Part shown: positions 13,466 through 22,714 of the stretch, piece after piece | Layout: every line of letters begins with the position of its first letter | How positions within the stretch are numbered: position 1 is the first letter of the stretch | Assembly: GCA_031257295.1 (NCBI GenBank) | Contig: JAIROX010000002.1 | Location: 1 to 54,814 of the forward strand | Origin: Candidatus Nomurabacteria bacterium | Lineage (GTDB): Bacteria > Patescibacteriota > Saccharimonadia > Saccharimonadales > Saccharimonadaceae | DNA: 54,814 bases | Direction: 5' to 3' | Notes under the pieces: generated by a model | What the model was told of the DNA's origin: nothing | What the model saw: the letters and a program-made list of their open reading frames with translations, nothing else | Databases searched by the model: none | Made by a program: the position numbers and the translations under genes

Positions 13466-15088
13466 TCAGAGAACGCGGTTGACTTCTTCGAGCGTGGTTT
13501 CACCGCGCAGGGCCGCCAGAACGCCTTGCTCCAAAAGTGTCAACATGCCATCCTTGCGAGCCTGTTTTTCGATAGCCTCAGTATGTGTGTCAACCGCGTC
13601 ACCACGGATAAACTTCTGCACGGCTTCGTTAACCACCATCTGCTCCATAATGACGATGCGGCCCGTATAGCCGAAGGGCGAATCGCCGCTTGCCACAGGG
13701 CGATATAGCTTAAAGTGTTCAAGGTCTGGCTTTTTAACACCACTTGGCAGGTGGGCCAAAGCTTCTTTCACCCACTTTTTCGTAGCTTCATCTGGCTCGT
13801 AGGCTTTTTTGGTCTTATCATCAAGCCTGCGCAACAGCCTCTGCGCCACCAACAGGCGAATAGCTGAGCTAAATATCGGGTTAACGCCGATCAAGTCGAT
13901 CATGCGTGAAAATGCCGCCGCCGTAGAATTAGCGTGAAAACTTGAGAGCACCAAGTGCCCAGTAATTGAAGCTTGAATAGCGGTTTTGGCAGTATCTTGA
14001 TCGCGAATCTCACCAATCATCACCACGTCCGGGTCTAGGCGTAGTACGCTGCGCAAACCTTCAGCAAAGCTGCCGCCATCACCAGTGGCAATCGGGATTT
14101 GTGTAATACCTGGCAAGCTAAACTCAATCGGATCTTCAAGCGTGATAATTTTGCGCTCGGTGCTATTTAGGGCGTTGAGTATGCTATATAGGGTTGTGGA
14201 CTTACCCGAACCAGTTGGGCCCACCATCAGCACCATGCCGCGCGGGTGGCTAATTACCTCATCGACAGTTTCGCGGTCTTTTTTATCCAGCCCTAACATG
14301 TCCATATTGAGCATATCTTCGGTAAAGTTGAATAAGCGCAGCACCGCATCTTGACCGTAAAGCGTCGGCACCGTTTCAACACGAATGTTTAGCATATGTG
14401 TTTCATCGCCGCGCGTGATGTCTGTCTGGATATGCGACGATTGCGGCTTGTTAGAAGCGATAGACACATTAGCTCGCGAGCTCAGTTCACCGATGAAGAT
14501 ACGGTATTTGTCCTTACTAAGTTCGGCAATCGGATGCAGAATCCCATCTACGCGCATGCGCACCCGAATGCTGCCGCGTTGGTTTTCGATGTGGATATCG
14601 CTAGCACCTAGTTTGTCGGCTTGATCGATTAAAAAGTCAAAAACCTTGTCCGTGGCCACAGACTCAAGTAACTGGCTAACCTCTTTGATGGCGTCTTGGT
14701 CATCTGATTTAGAGATTTTTATGTCGTCGTACACGATTTCTTTCGGCGGGTCATAACGCATCATCCACGCACGATAAGCGCTGTCCGAGATAAGATAGAA
14801 CTCTGTATTGACAGCATCACGCTTGTATCTATCGCGTATGCTTTCTATCAGTGTACGTGGCGTTTGACTAGTGACCATAAGCTTGACTGGTTCTGAGCTG
14901 CCACCTTTAGATAGTGGCACAACATGTCCGCTATACATTTCAGGCACCTCTAGAACGCCATCGACCAACGGCGAAGTCTTCTCAAATTCACGAGTGTCTA
15001 AGTATGGTATGCCAATAATTTGCGCCCGCTGCTTGGCTGCGTCTTCGTCTCTTACGCGACGTCTCTCCTGAATTTCATCTTCATTCAC
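13466..15088 (-). CDS. pilB: Type IV pilus assembly / secretion ATPase PilB (GspE family)
   Basis: 540 aa. N-terminal GspE-N-like part (1-150), then the ATPase: Walker A GPTGSGKST near residue 289, Asp box IITLEDPIEF, Walker B LRLDPDVVMIGEIRD, His box GHLVLSSFHANSTA. GTG start at 15088, set by TGT-TAGAAT ending 6 nt upstream. The tetracysteine zinc motif of many PilB proteins is not visible (DKTKKAYEPDEATKK in its place). Powers pilus extension on the inner face of the membrane; in Saccharibacteria-like cells pili serve attachment, motility and DNA uptake. Other pilus genes are not in this window. Confidence 0.9.
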   Translation of the reverse strand: MNEDEIQERRRVRDEDAAKQRAQIIGIPYLDTREFEKTSPLVDGVLEVPEMYSGHVVPLSKGGSSEPVKLMVTSQTPRTLIESIRDRYKRDAVNTEFYLISDSAYRAWMMRYDPPKEIVYDDIKISKSDDQDAIKEVSQLLESVATDKVFDFLIDQADKLGASDIHIENQRGSIRVRMRVDGILHPIAELSKDKYRIFIGELSSRANVSIASNKPQSSHIQTDITRGDETHMLNIRVETVPTLYGQDAVLRLFNFTEDMLNMDMLGLDKKDRETVDEVISHPRGMVLMVGPTGSGKSTTLYSILNALNSTERKIITLEDPIEFSLPGITQIPIATGDGGSFAEGLRSVLRLDPDVVMIGEIRDQDTAKTAIQASITGHLVLSSFHANSTAAAFSRMIDLIGVNPIFSSAIRLLVAQRLLRRLDDKTKKAYEPDEATKKWVKEALAHLPSGVKKPDLEHFKLYRPVASGDSPFGYTGRIVIMEQMVVNEAVQKFIRGDAVDTHTEAIEKQARKDGMLTLLEQGVLAALRGETTLEEVNRVL

Positions 15089-15127
15089 ACGACTATTCTA
15101 ACAGAAAGAATAAGCATTTTAAAGTGG

Positions 15128-15133
15128 TACAAT
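15128..15133 (+). promoter_or_regulatory. Extended -10 (TGG-TACAAT) 6 nt before the TrmH-like ATG
   Basis: Divergent from the pilB -10 at 15095-15100; both lie 6 nt from their start codons, so the 51-nt gap holds two leaderless promoters back to back. Confidence 0.65.
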
Positions 15134-15139
15134 TGATGC

Positions 15140-15634
15140 ATGACAGAAATAATAGTGGTTGCGCACAATATTAGGTCGATACACAACATCGGCTCTATCT
15201 TTAGAACCTGCGAAGGCTTTGGTGTAAAGCAGCTTGTTTTGAGTGGCTACAGCCCATATCCGACAACTAGCGAGGATACTCGCCTGCCGCATATTAGCGA
15301 CAAAGTGAGTAAGCAGATAGCTAAAACCGCCCTTGGGGCTGAGAGTATGGTGCCTTTTCGTCACTGCGAGGATATCTTCGATACGATCAAACAGTATAAG
15401 AGTCAAGGATATTCTGTTCTAGCGCTTGAGCAAGATAAGCATAGTATCGAATTACCCAAGTTTCGCCCACCAGCTAAGGTCATTCTGGTGTTAGGTGAAG
15501 AGGTGGACGGTGTTGAGCCAACGTTGCTTAAACTTTGCGATGATATAATCGAAATTCCAATGTTCGGGCAGAAAGAATCATTCAATGTTTCGGTTGCAGC
15601 CGGCATAGCGCTTTACCAATTACGTTGCAGATAA
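15140..15634 (+). CDS. TrmH/SpoU-family RNA 2'-O-methyltransferase
   Basis: 164 aa, SPOUT domain only. Motifs: HNIRSIHNIGSIFRTCEGFG (motif 1, Asn and Arg), LVLGEEVDGVEP (motif 2), IPMFGQKESFNVSVAAGIALYQLR (motif 3 with the SAM-binding knot). No N-terminal substrate-binding domain, so it resembles TrmL-like or small SpoU enzymes; whether it acts on tRNA or rRNA cannot be told. Leaderless start. Converges tail to tail with dnaE (3-nt gap). Confidence 0.88.
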   Translation: MTEIIVVAHNIRSIHNIGSIFRTCEGFGVKQLVLSGYSPYPTTSEDTRLPHISDKVSKQIAKTALGAESMVPFRHCEDIFDTIKQYKSQGYSVLALEQDKHSIELPKFRPPAKVILVLGEEVDGVEPTLLKLCDDIIEIPMFGQKESFNVSVAAGIALYQLRCR

Positions 15635-15637
15635 GTT

Positions 15638-18600
15638 TTATCCTAATTTGACGCAATCATCACCAAGCAATTGCGACAATAAACCAATTAGACCATCTGT
15701 GGTATCAACTCTGAACGGCATCTTTATAGCTTTTTTACCGTCACCGTCGCCCAGGACCAATACCATATCTTCCAGCCCTAGATGGGACGAACAGTGCTTC
15801 TTCAGCTCCTTTAGCGTTTCATGGTCATCGGGGTTCTTAACGTGGACATAGAGTTTCTTGGCTTTTGGCGTAGTGTAATCGCGCAACTTTTCGGTCTCTA
15901 TGGTAGGCGGCTTAGCGCTAACCTCCATGGCCATATTCTTAACGGCCGGACGCTTTTTGAAAACTTTCTTACCGACAGGTGCTTTCATGGCTACGCCAGT
16001 CTTATGATAACCATCCAGTTCCTCGTCAGTCAGTATTACGATATCATTAGCCGTTACCTTAGCCTCAGTAGTATTGCCGTTTTGATCGTGTGCGCTAACC
16101 CTACCGTCAACTCGAATTACAGCATCTTGTGTGAGTTGTGCACCAACTTTTTCGTAAGTGCTTGGAAACACTATAACCTCCAGCTCGCTAATTTTACTTT
16201 CTAGTTTTACAAAAGCCATCTTGGATCCAGACTTAGTAACAATCGTCCGCACGGCCGATATAATGCCGCCCACCGTCACGCTCTGTCCATCGATCTCGGC
16301 TGTGATGGCGTCAAACGGCAGGGTCTGCTCGGCAAAATACTCATCATATCCATCAAGCGGATGCGAGCTAACATATAAGCCCATTAGCTCGCGCTCCCAC
16401 ATAAGCTTTTCTTTTTCGGTGTACTTAGCTGGCGCTGGAGTGACCTCAATACCAGGTTGTTCCATGATAGGAGAATCGCCACTTACCATGCTAAACAAGT
16501 CGGTTTGGCCGCTTAGTTGCTCCTTCTGAATCTTGCTACCATAAGCCTGAATCTTATCGAGATTAAATAGTAGGTCTGAACGGTCGCCAAACTCGTCAAA
16601 AGCACCGGTTTTAATGAGTGAATCCCAGGCTTTTTTATTAAACTTGGTAGCGCTTACGCGCTTGGCAAAATCGTCGACACTAGCAAAACTACCATGAGCA
16701 TCACGTTCTTCTATAACCGCTTCGGCCACTGAAGTTCCGACGCCCTTCACGGCCGGTAAAGCAAAACGAATCTTATTCTCATTTGGCACTACGGCAAACT
16801 CCACGTAGCTTTGGTTGATACTTGGCGGCAAAACGGCTAAGCCCATATGTTTGCACTCGGCAATCTCAATGGCCAGGCGGTCGGTGTTACCAGCGTCACT
16901 TGTCATTAACGCCGCCATAAACGCATCGGGGTAGTGGGCTTTCAGGTACGCCGTCCAGTAAGCAATTAAGCCGTAGCATGCAGCGTGGCTCTTGTTAAAG
17001 CAGTAATTAGCAAACTCTTCCAGCTGGTCCCAAAACTTTTCGGCGATCTCTTTAGTTGCACCACCAACCTTCACAGCGCCTTCAACAAACTCTGGTTTTA
17101 CTTTTTTCATCATGTCGATCTTCTTTTTACCAACAGCCTTGCGCAGTGTATCTGCCTGGCCACCAGTAAAACCGCACCATTCCTTAGAAATTTGCATAAA
17201 CTGTTCCTGGTAAACTAAGATACCGTAAGTGTTCTTGAGCGAGTTCTCCATGCCAGAGTGCAAGTAAGTTATCGGCTCTTTGCCGTGCTTGCGCCTAATA
17301 AAGCTCTCTATAAACTGCATCGGCCCAGGACGATACAGCGCCACCATAGCAATGATATCCTCAAAGCTAGTTGGCTTTAGATCGCGCAAGTAACGCTTCA
17401 TGCCAGCAGATTCAAGCTGAAATACACCAGTGGTATCACCGCGCTGGAACAACTTATAGGTTTCTTTGTCGTCTAGCGGGAGCTTACCGATATCAATCGG
17501 GTTGTTGTAGACTTTTTTAATAATACGCAGCGCGTTGTTAATAATCGACAAGTTAGACAGCCCCAAAAAGTCCATTTTGAGTAGGCCCATATCCTCTACT
17601 GGTCCCATAGGGAACTGTGTAGCCACTACGCCTTTTTGCGCCAGTTCGAGAGGGATATACTTAACAACGTCGTCTGGGGCAATCACCACACCAGCTGCAT
17701 GCACACCGTGCGAGCGGATCGTGCCCTCGAGACGCATAGCATAATCAAGCACTTCCTTACTGGTTGGGTTGGTCTCATATTCTTGGCGCAGATCAGCATC
17801 TTCGGCTACGCTCTTGGCTAGCGGCGTATGGCGACCCTGCACCGGGTCGGGCACAAGCTTACTTAGGCGGTCCGCCTCAGCATAAGGCACTTCTAGCACG
17901 CGCGCCACATCACGCACGGCGTTTTTAGCCATCATTTTACCAAACGTACCTATATTGCTCACCCTGGCCTCACCATATTTGCCAGCGCAATATTCAATCA
18001 CCTCATCACGGCGCGTATCTTGAATGTCAATGTCAATATCAGGCATAGATATACGATCGGGATTCAAAAAGCGCTCAAACAGCAGCTCATACTTGAGCGG
18101 GTCTAGGTCGGTGATATTCAGCGCATAGGCAATGATTGAGCCCGCTGCCGAGCCGCGCCCGGGGCCGAAAACAATACCATTATCTTTGCCCCAGTTGATG
18201 AAGTCTTGCACAATCAGGAAGTAGCCGTTATAGCCCATGCGGTCGAGTACCTCAGATTCCATCTCGTAGCGTGCAACGATATCATCTGATAAAACCTTGC
18301 GAATCTCTTTGGCGGTCATCTTGTCGGCTTCTTCGCGAGTTTTGCCACCATAGCGATAGGCTAGTCCCTTAAGTATTAGTTCGTGCAGATAAGATTTTTC
18401 ATCTTGCCCTTCTGGCACTGGGAACTCAGGAATCAATATCTTGCCAAACTCCAGTTCCACATTACAACGATCGGCAATCGCCTTTGTGTTGCGCACAGCT
18501 TCTGGAAAGTCTTTACCCCAACGCGCTATGATGTCCTTGGGGTCGGTTACGTGCAACTCAAACTTATCAAAACTCATGCGATTCGTGTCGCTAAGATACG

Positions 18601-19333
18601 AGCCCGTGCCCACGCATAGTAAAATCTCGTGAGCGTCTTTGTCTTCGGCCTTCAAGTAGTGCGCATCACAGGTCACCACTAGAGGCAAGTTAAGCTCTTT
18701 AGCCAGTTTCTGCAGGCCAGCGTTTACTTTTGTTTGCGTTTCCCAGCAAAGTGGTGAGTCTGGATGGCCATGATCTTGCATTTCTAGGTAGAAGCGATCA
18801 CCAAACACGCCGTGATACCACTCAGTTAGCTCCCTGGCCGCCGCATAGTCATCATCGCGCAGTTTCATGCTAATTTCAGAACCAGCGCAGCCAGATAAGC
18901 AGATAATCCCCTCGTTGTGCGCCTCTAAAATCTGGTGGTCAATCCTCGGCTTGTAATAAAAACCATGCAAGTTGGCCTCGCTAGTTAGCAACATGAGGTT
19001 GCGATACCCAACGTCGTTCATAGCCAGGAGCGTGATATGGAAGCGCTCTTTATCCTTGGCCGGGTCTTTATCGGCCATGCCGCGCGCGGCCATGTATAGC
19101 TCCGCACCCATCACCGGCTTTACGCCAGCGCCGGTGGCGTTTTTATACAGCTCAATAATCCCCGACATCGTGCCATGATCTGTCACCGCCACGGCTTCCA
19201 TGCCAAGGTCTTTAACTCGCTCAACTAGGTCTTCAACCTTAGTTAAACCATCTAGTAAGCTGTGGTGCGTGTGATTATGCAAGTGCACAAAATCAGACGG
19301 GCCAAGCGCCACTTTTTCTTTTACACCTCCCAT
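15638..19333 (-). CDS. dnaE: DNA polymerase III alpha subunit (DnaE)
   Basis: 1231 aa. PHP domain at the N-terminus (FVHLHNHTHHSLLDG, VTDHGTMSG), polymerase palm with PDIDIDIQD near residue 430 (catalytic Asp pair), tau/beta-binding finger region, then an OB fold near 990-1080 (VTVGGIISAVRTIVTKSGSKMAF). DnaE1-type replicative polymerase of normal length. A TGG-TATAAT ends 9 nt before ATG 19333, implying a leader of at most 2-3 nt. No intein or split is visible. Confidence 0.96.
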   Translation of the reverse strand: MGGVKEKVALGPSDFVHLHNHTHHSLLDGLTKVEDLVERVKDLGMEAVAVTDHGTMSGIIELYKNATGAGVKPVMGAELYMAARGMADKDPAKDKERFHITLLAMNDVGYRNLMLLTSEANLHGFYYKPRIDHQILEAHNEGIICLSGCAGSEISMKLRDDDYAAARELTEWYHGVFGDRFYLEMQDHGHPDSPLCWETQTKVNAGLQKLAKELNLPLVVTCDAHYLKAEDKDAHEILLCVGTGSYLSDTNRMSFDKFELHVTDPKDIIARWGKDFPEAVRNTKAIADRCNVELEFGKILIPEFPVPEGQDEKSYLHELILKGLAYRYGGKTREEADKMTAKEIRKVLSDDIVARYEMESEVLDRMGYNGYFLIVQDFINWGKDNGIVFGPGRGSAAGSIIAYALNITDLDPLKYELLFERFLNPDRISMPDIDIDIQDTRRDEVIEYCAGKYGEARVSNIGTFGKMMAKNAVRDVARVLEVPYAEADRLSKLVPDPVQGRHTPLAKSVAEDADLRQEYETNPTSKEVLDYAMRLEGTIRSHGVHAAGVVIAPDDVVKYIPLELAQKGVVATQFPMGPVEDMGLLKMDFLGLSNLSIINNALRIIKKVYNNPIDIGKLPLDDKETYKLFQRGDTTGVFQLESAGMKRYLRDLKPTSFEDIIAMVALYRPGPMQFIESFIRRKHGKEPITYLHSGMENSLKNTYGILVYQEQFMQISKEWCGFTGGQADTLRKAVGKKKIDMMKKVKPEFVEGAVKVGGATKEIAEKFWDQLEEFANYCFNKSHAACYGLIAYWTAYLKAHYPDAFMAALMTSDAGNTDRLAIEIAECKHMGLAVLPPSINQSYVEFAVVPNENKIRFALPAVKGVGTSVAEAVIEERDAHGSFASVDDFAKRVSATKFNKKAWDSLIKTGAFDEFGDRSDLLFNLDKIQAYGSKIQKEQLSGQTDLFSMVSGDSPIMEQPGIEVTPAPAKYTEKEKLMWERELMGLYVSSHPLDGYDEYFAEQTLPFDAITAEIDGQSVTVGGIISAVRTIVTKSGSKMAFVKLESKISELEVIVFPSTYEKVGAQLTQDAVIRVDGRVSAHDQNGNTTEAKVTANDIVILTDEELDGYHKTGVAMKAPVGKKVFKKRPAVKNMAMEVSAKPPTIETEKLRDYTTPKAKKLYVHVKNPDDHETLKELKKHCSSHLGLEDMVLVLGDGDGKKAIKMPFRVDTTDGLIGLLSQLLGDDCVKLG

Positions 19334-19342
19334 GTCACCACT

Positions 19343-19348
19343 ATTATA
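19343..19348 (-). promoter_or_regulatory. Extended -10 (TGG-TATAAT) of dnaE
   Basis: Complement of 19343-19348; 9 nt to the dnaE ATG. Confidence 0.6.
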
Positions 19349-19359
19349 CCACCAGCTTT

Positions 19360-19389
19360 AAACAAAATCGCCCTATTAGGACGGTTTTG
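19360..19389 (-). terminator. Hairpin closing the 23755-19410 operon
   Basis: CAAAACCG (complement of 19389-19382) pairs with CGATTTTG (complement of 19370-19363) around CCT/AGG, one mismatch and one wobble, followed by TTTAAA. It separates the secretion-like operon from dnaE. Confidence 0.55.
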
Positions 19390-19409
19390 TAGCGTGATAT
19401 TTACAACAG

Positions 19410-19670
19410 CTACTTTCTATTTATTGTGTCAATGACTGCTTTGACGAAATCGCCTACGCCACCAGGGATGTCGGTGAATACACTCAGCAACCATATTACT
19501 AGCGCTACCACAATAGTGCCGCCAACAAATGTACCCATGCCGAAAAACACACCACGTATGAAGTTTTGCTTATAAACACGGCGGCGGTTGGTGTAGTAGT
19601 TTTCCAGCAGATCCCTAACGACTTCCTGTTCTGCGGGGTTAGGCTTGGTTTCGGGTTTTTGTTTGTTCAT
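19410..19670 (-). CDS. DUF5665 membrane protein
   Basis: 86 aa. Pattern ENYYTNRRRVYKQNF-RGVFFGMGTFVGGT then a hydrophobic helix (VVALVIWLLSVF) and DIPGGVGDFVKAVID fits DUF5665. One or two membrane passes with a basic cytoplasmic stretch before them. Function unknown in the family. Its ATG overlaps the stop of the VirB6/TrbL-like gene by 1 nt (TAATG), so the two are coupled. Confidence 0.8.
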   Translation of the reverse strand: MNKQKPETKPNPAEQEVVRDLLENYYTNRRRVYKQNFIRGVFFGMGTFVGGTIVVALVIWLLSVFTDIPGGVGDFVKAVIDTINRK

Positions 19671-22642
19671 TATGCGGACCCATTACCGTGAGGCACGTTA
19701 AAGGCGCTATCATCAGGCCCTTTGGGCGCACCCGGGCCACCATAAGGCCTACCGCTAGCATCCGGAGGTAACCATGTCGATGTCGGTGTTGTACTTTGGT
19801 TTTTGCCACTAGTAAATTGCCCAAGCGCTTCATTAATAGCACCCTCCTTACTATCATCATAACCACCGTTCTTTTTGGCATATTCCCTATACTCTTCTAC
19901 ATTCTCAGCAGTTACCTGGCCCCCATTGATCATAGCCTTAATAGTGTCACCAGACTGACTATAGAAGTCTGAACCGTTATTTATGTGTTTGTCCTTTACG
20001 GTGCCGAGGAAGCTGCTGTCTTCACTAAGTGCCCCACCGCCAGCTGCCTTAGCCTGCCCGAAGCTGCTAGCCAAGTTGCCCAGTGAATCACCTTCCTTAA
20101 CACCATTAACCATACTGGCGTACTCAAAACTCGTAGCATCAGCAGCCCTATAGTTCTTAGACCCACTACCAGACGCCATCTGCTTAGACACTGTGCGCAG
20201 AGTTTTATCATCTATATCACTAGAATCTTTAAACGTTTTAGCAATCTGTTTTGCCTTAAACTTATCCTGTCCCGCTATTTCCACGATAGCCTTAGCCCTG
20301 TCAGAGTCTCCGCTAGCAAGGGCTTTTCTAAATTCGGAATCAAGCTGTCCAACCTCACCTTTATTCGTACTATTCAGTATACTAGTCTGCAGGTTCCCAA
20401 ATTCTTCGTCCTTAATTTTTTGTTGTGCAGCCTCAATCCCAGAAAGTTTTCTCTCAGCCGCACGACCACCGAGCCCTTGTGCAAAACCGCTGTCATAGAA
20501 TCTTTGCTGAGCCCTAAGACTTCTATCCCTGTAGGACATTTGTGCTCGCTTACCGAGCAGTGAATTTCCTGGCGCCGCCTTTGTTTTAGCTAGGCCCTTA
20601 GCACGTAAGCCACGCCCTGCGTTTTGTAAGCCAGAGATCTTAGCCCCCAACGCACCAAGCGCTGCCATGGAGCCCTTAATTAAGTATGGTAACGCGAAAA
20701 GCGGCAAGATTGTGCAAGCCACACCGATTAGCGTAAATAAGGTGCCCGTTTGCTTCTGTATAATGGAACCTGCAAGTAAGCCAGCCCCCATAGCCACCCC
20801 AATTATCGGATACAGCAGCAGCATAGCCTTAAAAATATCTTTCCACTTCTTAAATAGCCCCTCGGTATTCGGCAACATATAACAAATAAATGCCACCGGG
20901 GCAACAACGACTAGCAATATAACCGCAGCCTGCCTGACAATCAATATGACAAACGTCATCAAAATAGCCAACAAACAACCAAGAAGCAGTATCAACAGCC
21001 CGCCCAAGGCGCCAAACAGCACTACCCCTACAGCAGCTCCACCAAGTATGAGGGCGATTACCCCTCCGCTTGGGCCACCAGTAAAGGTTTCTACTGTAAC
21101 ACCATTCGACAATAGCTTGTAGGCCTGATCACCAACAATGTTTGACAGGTCGACGCATATCTGGCATATGAAATATGATAGGTTGACCAGTAGCGCTGTT
21201 ATAATAATTTTTGGTAACAGTTTCTTGATCCCGTAATTCGTTATGCCAACACCGGTAAGTTGCGAGAAAATTACCACTATGAATAATATGATAAAACCGA
21301 CATTGGCTATGTTCCTGAACGTTTTCCAGGCATCTGATGTAGCACTGTTCGTAAAAACATCAGCCTTAATTACAATAAAATTATCTGCTATCCATTCATA
21401 AATGCCGTCGACTATGCCACCCAGAAGCTCTGATGCTGGGCAAATGATCCATCCTAATGCACTACCTATGTTGCAGGATGAGGGCTCGTCGGCAGGAACG
21501 GTGCCAGTAGTAGTGGTAGTAACAGCAATAGTTTTCCCAGTTGCCTTGAGTATAGCGGCTGCCTCACCCGCCGCACTACTCATGCGGCCTGCTATTGTTT
21601 TACAGGTTTGCTTACCATTGGTTAGTGCCCCGCTACCACTAACAAGCGTGTATTCTTCGCTATCTTTATTTTTGGTGGCAGAGGCGACACCTTTCTTTAC
21701 AGTATCACCATCAATATAACTAACTGCATACTCAGATACACTCGACTTGCTTGGATCTTTTTCGCCAAGCGTCATTCCGCAGTTAACAGTTAGTAGTTTT
21801 TCGTAGAATGTATAATTCCCAAGTTTATCGACCGCGGGTGTACCGCTAGTCGGATATACACCTCCTAGCATTGTGCTCAGTGTAGACAAAGTGATACTAC
21901 TCTTTATGGTCCTAGTCGCTTTGCTGGACCCCGCGGGTAGCGTTTTATAATTCTTGATATTAGCGGTGCCCGCTTTTATGTTTTTGTTTACAGGACCATC
22001 CGTACAGGCCTTTTTTGCACCATTAGCAGAACTATCTTTATAACTACCATCTCCTACTACTTTTGTGCTACCGGATTTGACAACAGGAGGGTCAGAATTG
22101 AGTGAGCTAATGCCTGTGTTATAGTTCCATTTTCCACCGACAAACGTCATATACGTCGTTGCGCTACTTATACCAGGTTTTTTTTCTTTTCCTGCTCCAC
22201 TCACCTTGGTATCATACACACATACGGCCTCGGCAGTGACGCCACCACCTTTCTCTTTAGTTTCTGCACCATACACAGCTTTTACAAAATCGCTCACGGT
22301 CAGACCCCAAAGCTTCAGTGCGTCTGTTATTAGGTTTTGACAGCTTATTGTGCTTGATTTGTAATAATCTGATATGTTCGCATTATAACCAGCGCCATCA
22401 ATTAGGTCTCTTACGGTCAAGCCTGACAGTCCTGCATAACTAATAGTCTTTTTTAAGGTGACCTTGCCAGATTTATTAGCACAATCGCTGACAGTTGTCT
22501 TGGCATAGATATACGACTTGAGTTGATCCTCCGTGGACATACTGCTAGCAGGATTAGCTGCATAGGCGACCTGGCTTAAGGTCGTGCAGCAAGCAGACAC
22601 AGTGAGTGTCAACAACATTAACCCGGCAATAATTCTCTTCAT
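19670..22642 (-). CDS. Large polytopic membrane protein, VirB6/TrbL-like
   Basis: 990 aa from ATG 22642 (an upstream in-frame ATG at 22675 would hide the signal peptide). Residues 1-27 signal peptide (MKRIIAGLMLLTLTV...); ~30-400 a Ser/Thr/Lys-rich external region with several Cys; ~400-670 six to eight membrane helices including NIANVGFIILFIVVIF, IIITALLVNLSYFICQIC, and a long Gly/Leu-rich stretch ending VAPVAFICYMLP; ~680-990 a hydrophilic, Ala/Gly/Ser-rich cytoplasmic tail ending in a Pro/Gly cluster. The helix block matches TrbL/VirB6-like proteins widespread in Patescibacteria. Probably a channel component of a T4SS-like or pilus-related machine; VirB4/VirD4 partners are not in the window. 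Confidence 0.7.
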   Translation of the reverse strand: MKRIIAGLMLLTLTVSACCTTLSQVAYAANPASSMSTEDQLKSYIYAKTTVSDCANKSGKVTLKKTISYAGLSGLTVRDLIDGAGYNANISDYYKSSTISCQNLITDALKLWGLTVSDFVKAVYGAETKEKGGGVTAEAVCVYDTKVSGAGKEKKPGISSATTYMTFVGGKWNYNTGISSLNSDPPVVKSGSTKVVGDGSYKDSSANGAKKACTDGPVNKNIKAGTANIKNYKTLPAGSSKATRTIKSSITLSTLSTMLGGVYPTSGTPAVDKLGNYTFYEKLLTVNCGMTLGEKDPSKSSVSEYAVSYIDGDTVKKGVASATKNKDSEEYTLVSGSGALTNGKQTCKTIAGRMSSAAGEAAAILKATGKTIAVTTTTTGTVPADEPSSCNIGSALGWIICPASELLGGIVDGIYEWIADNFIVIKADVFTNSATSDAWKTFRNIANVGFIILFIVVIFSQLTGVGITNYGIKKLLPKIIITALLVNLSYFICQICVDLSNIVGDQAYKLLSNGVTVETFTGGPSGGVIALILGGAAVGVVLFGALGGLLILLLGCLLAILMTFVILIVRQAAVILLVVVAPVAFICYMLPNTEGLFKKWKDIFKAMLLLYPIIGVAMGAGLLAGSIIQKQTGTLFTLIGVACTILPLFALPYLIKGSMAALGALGAKISGLQNAGRGLRAKGLAKTKAAPGNSLLGKRAQMSYRDRSLRAQQRFYDSGFAQGLGGRAAERKLSGIEAAQQKIKDEEFGNLQTSILNSTNKGEVGQLDSEFRKALASGDSDRAKAIVEIAGQDKFKAKQIAKTFKDSSDIDDKTLRTVSKQMASGSGSKNYRAADATSFEYASMVNGVKEGDSLGNLASSFGQAKAAGGGALSEDSSFLGTVKDKHINNGSDFYSQSGDTIKAMINGGQVTAENVEEYREYAKKNGGYDDSKEGAINEALGQFTSGKNQSTTPTSTWLPPDASGRPYGGPGAPKGPDDSAFNVPHGNGSA

Positions 22643-22714
22643 GCTTATGTTTATGATAACACTCTCGCCAAACATTTACCAGCAGAAAATACTAGCCGAT
22701 TGATTGGGTATATG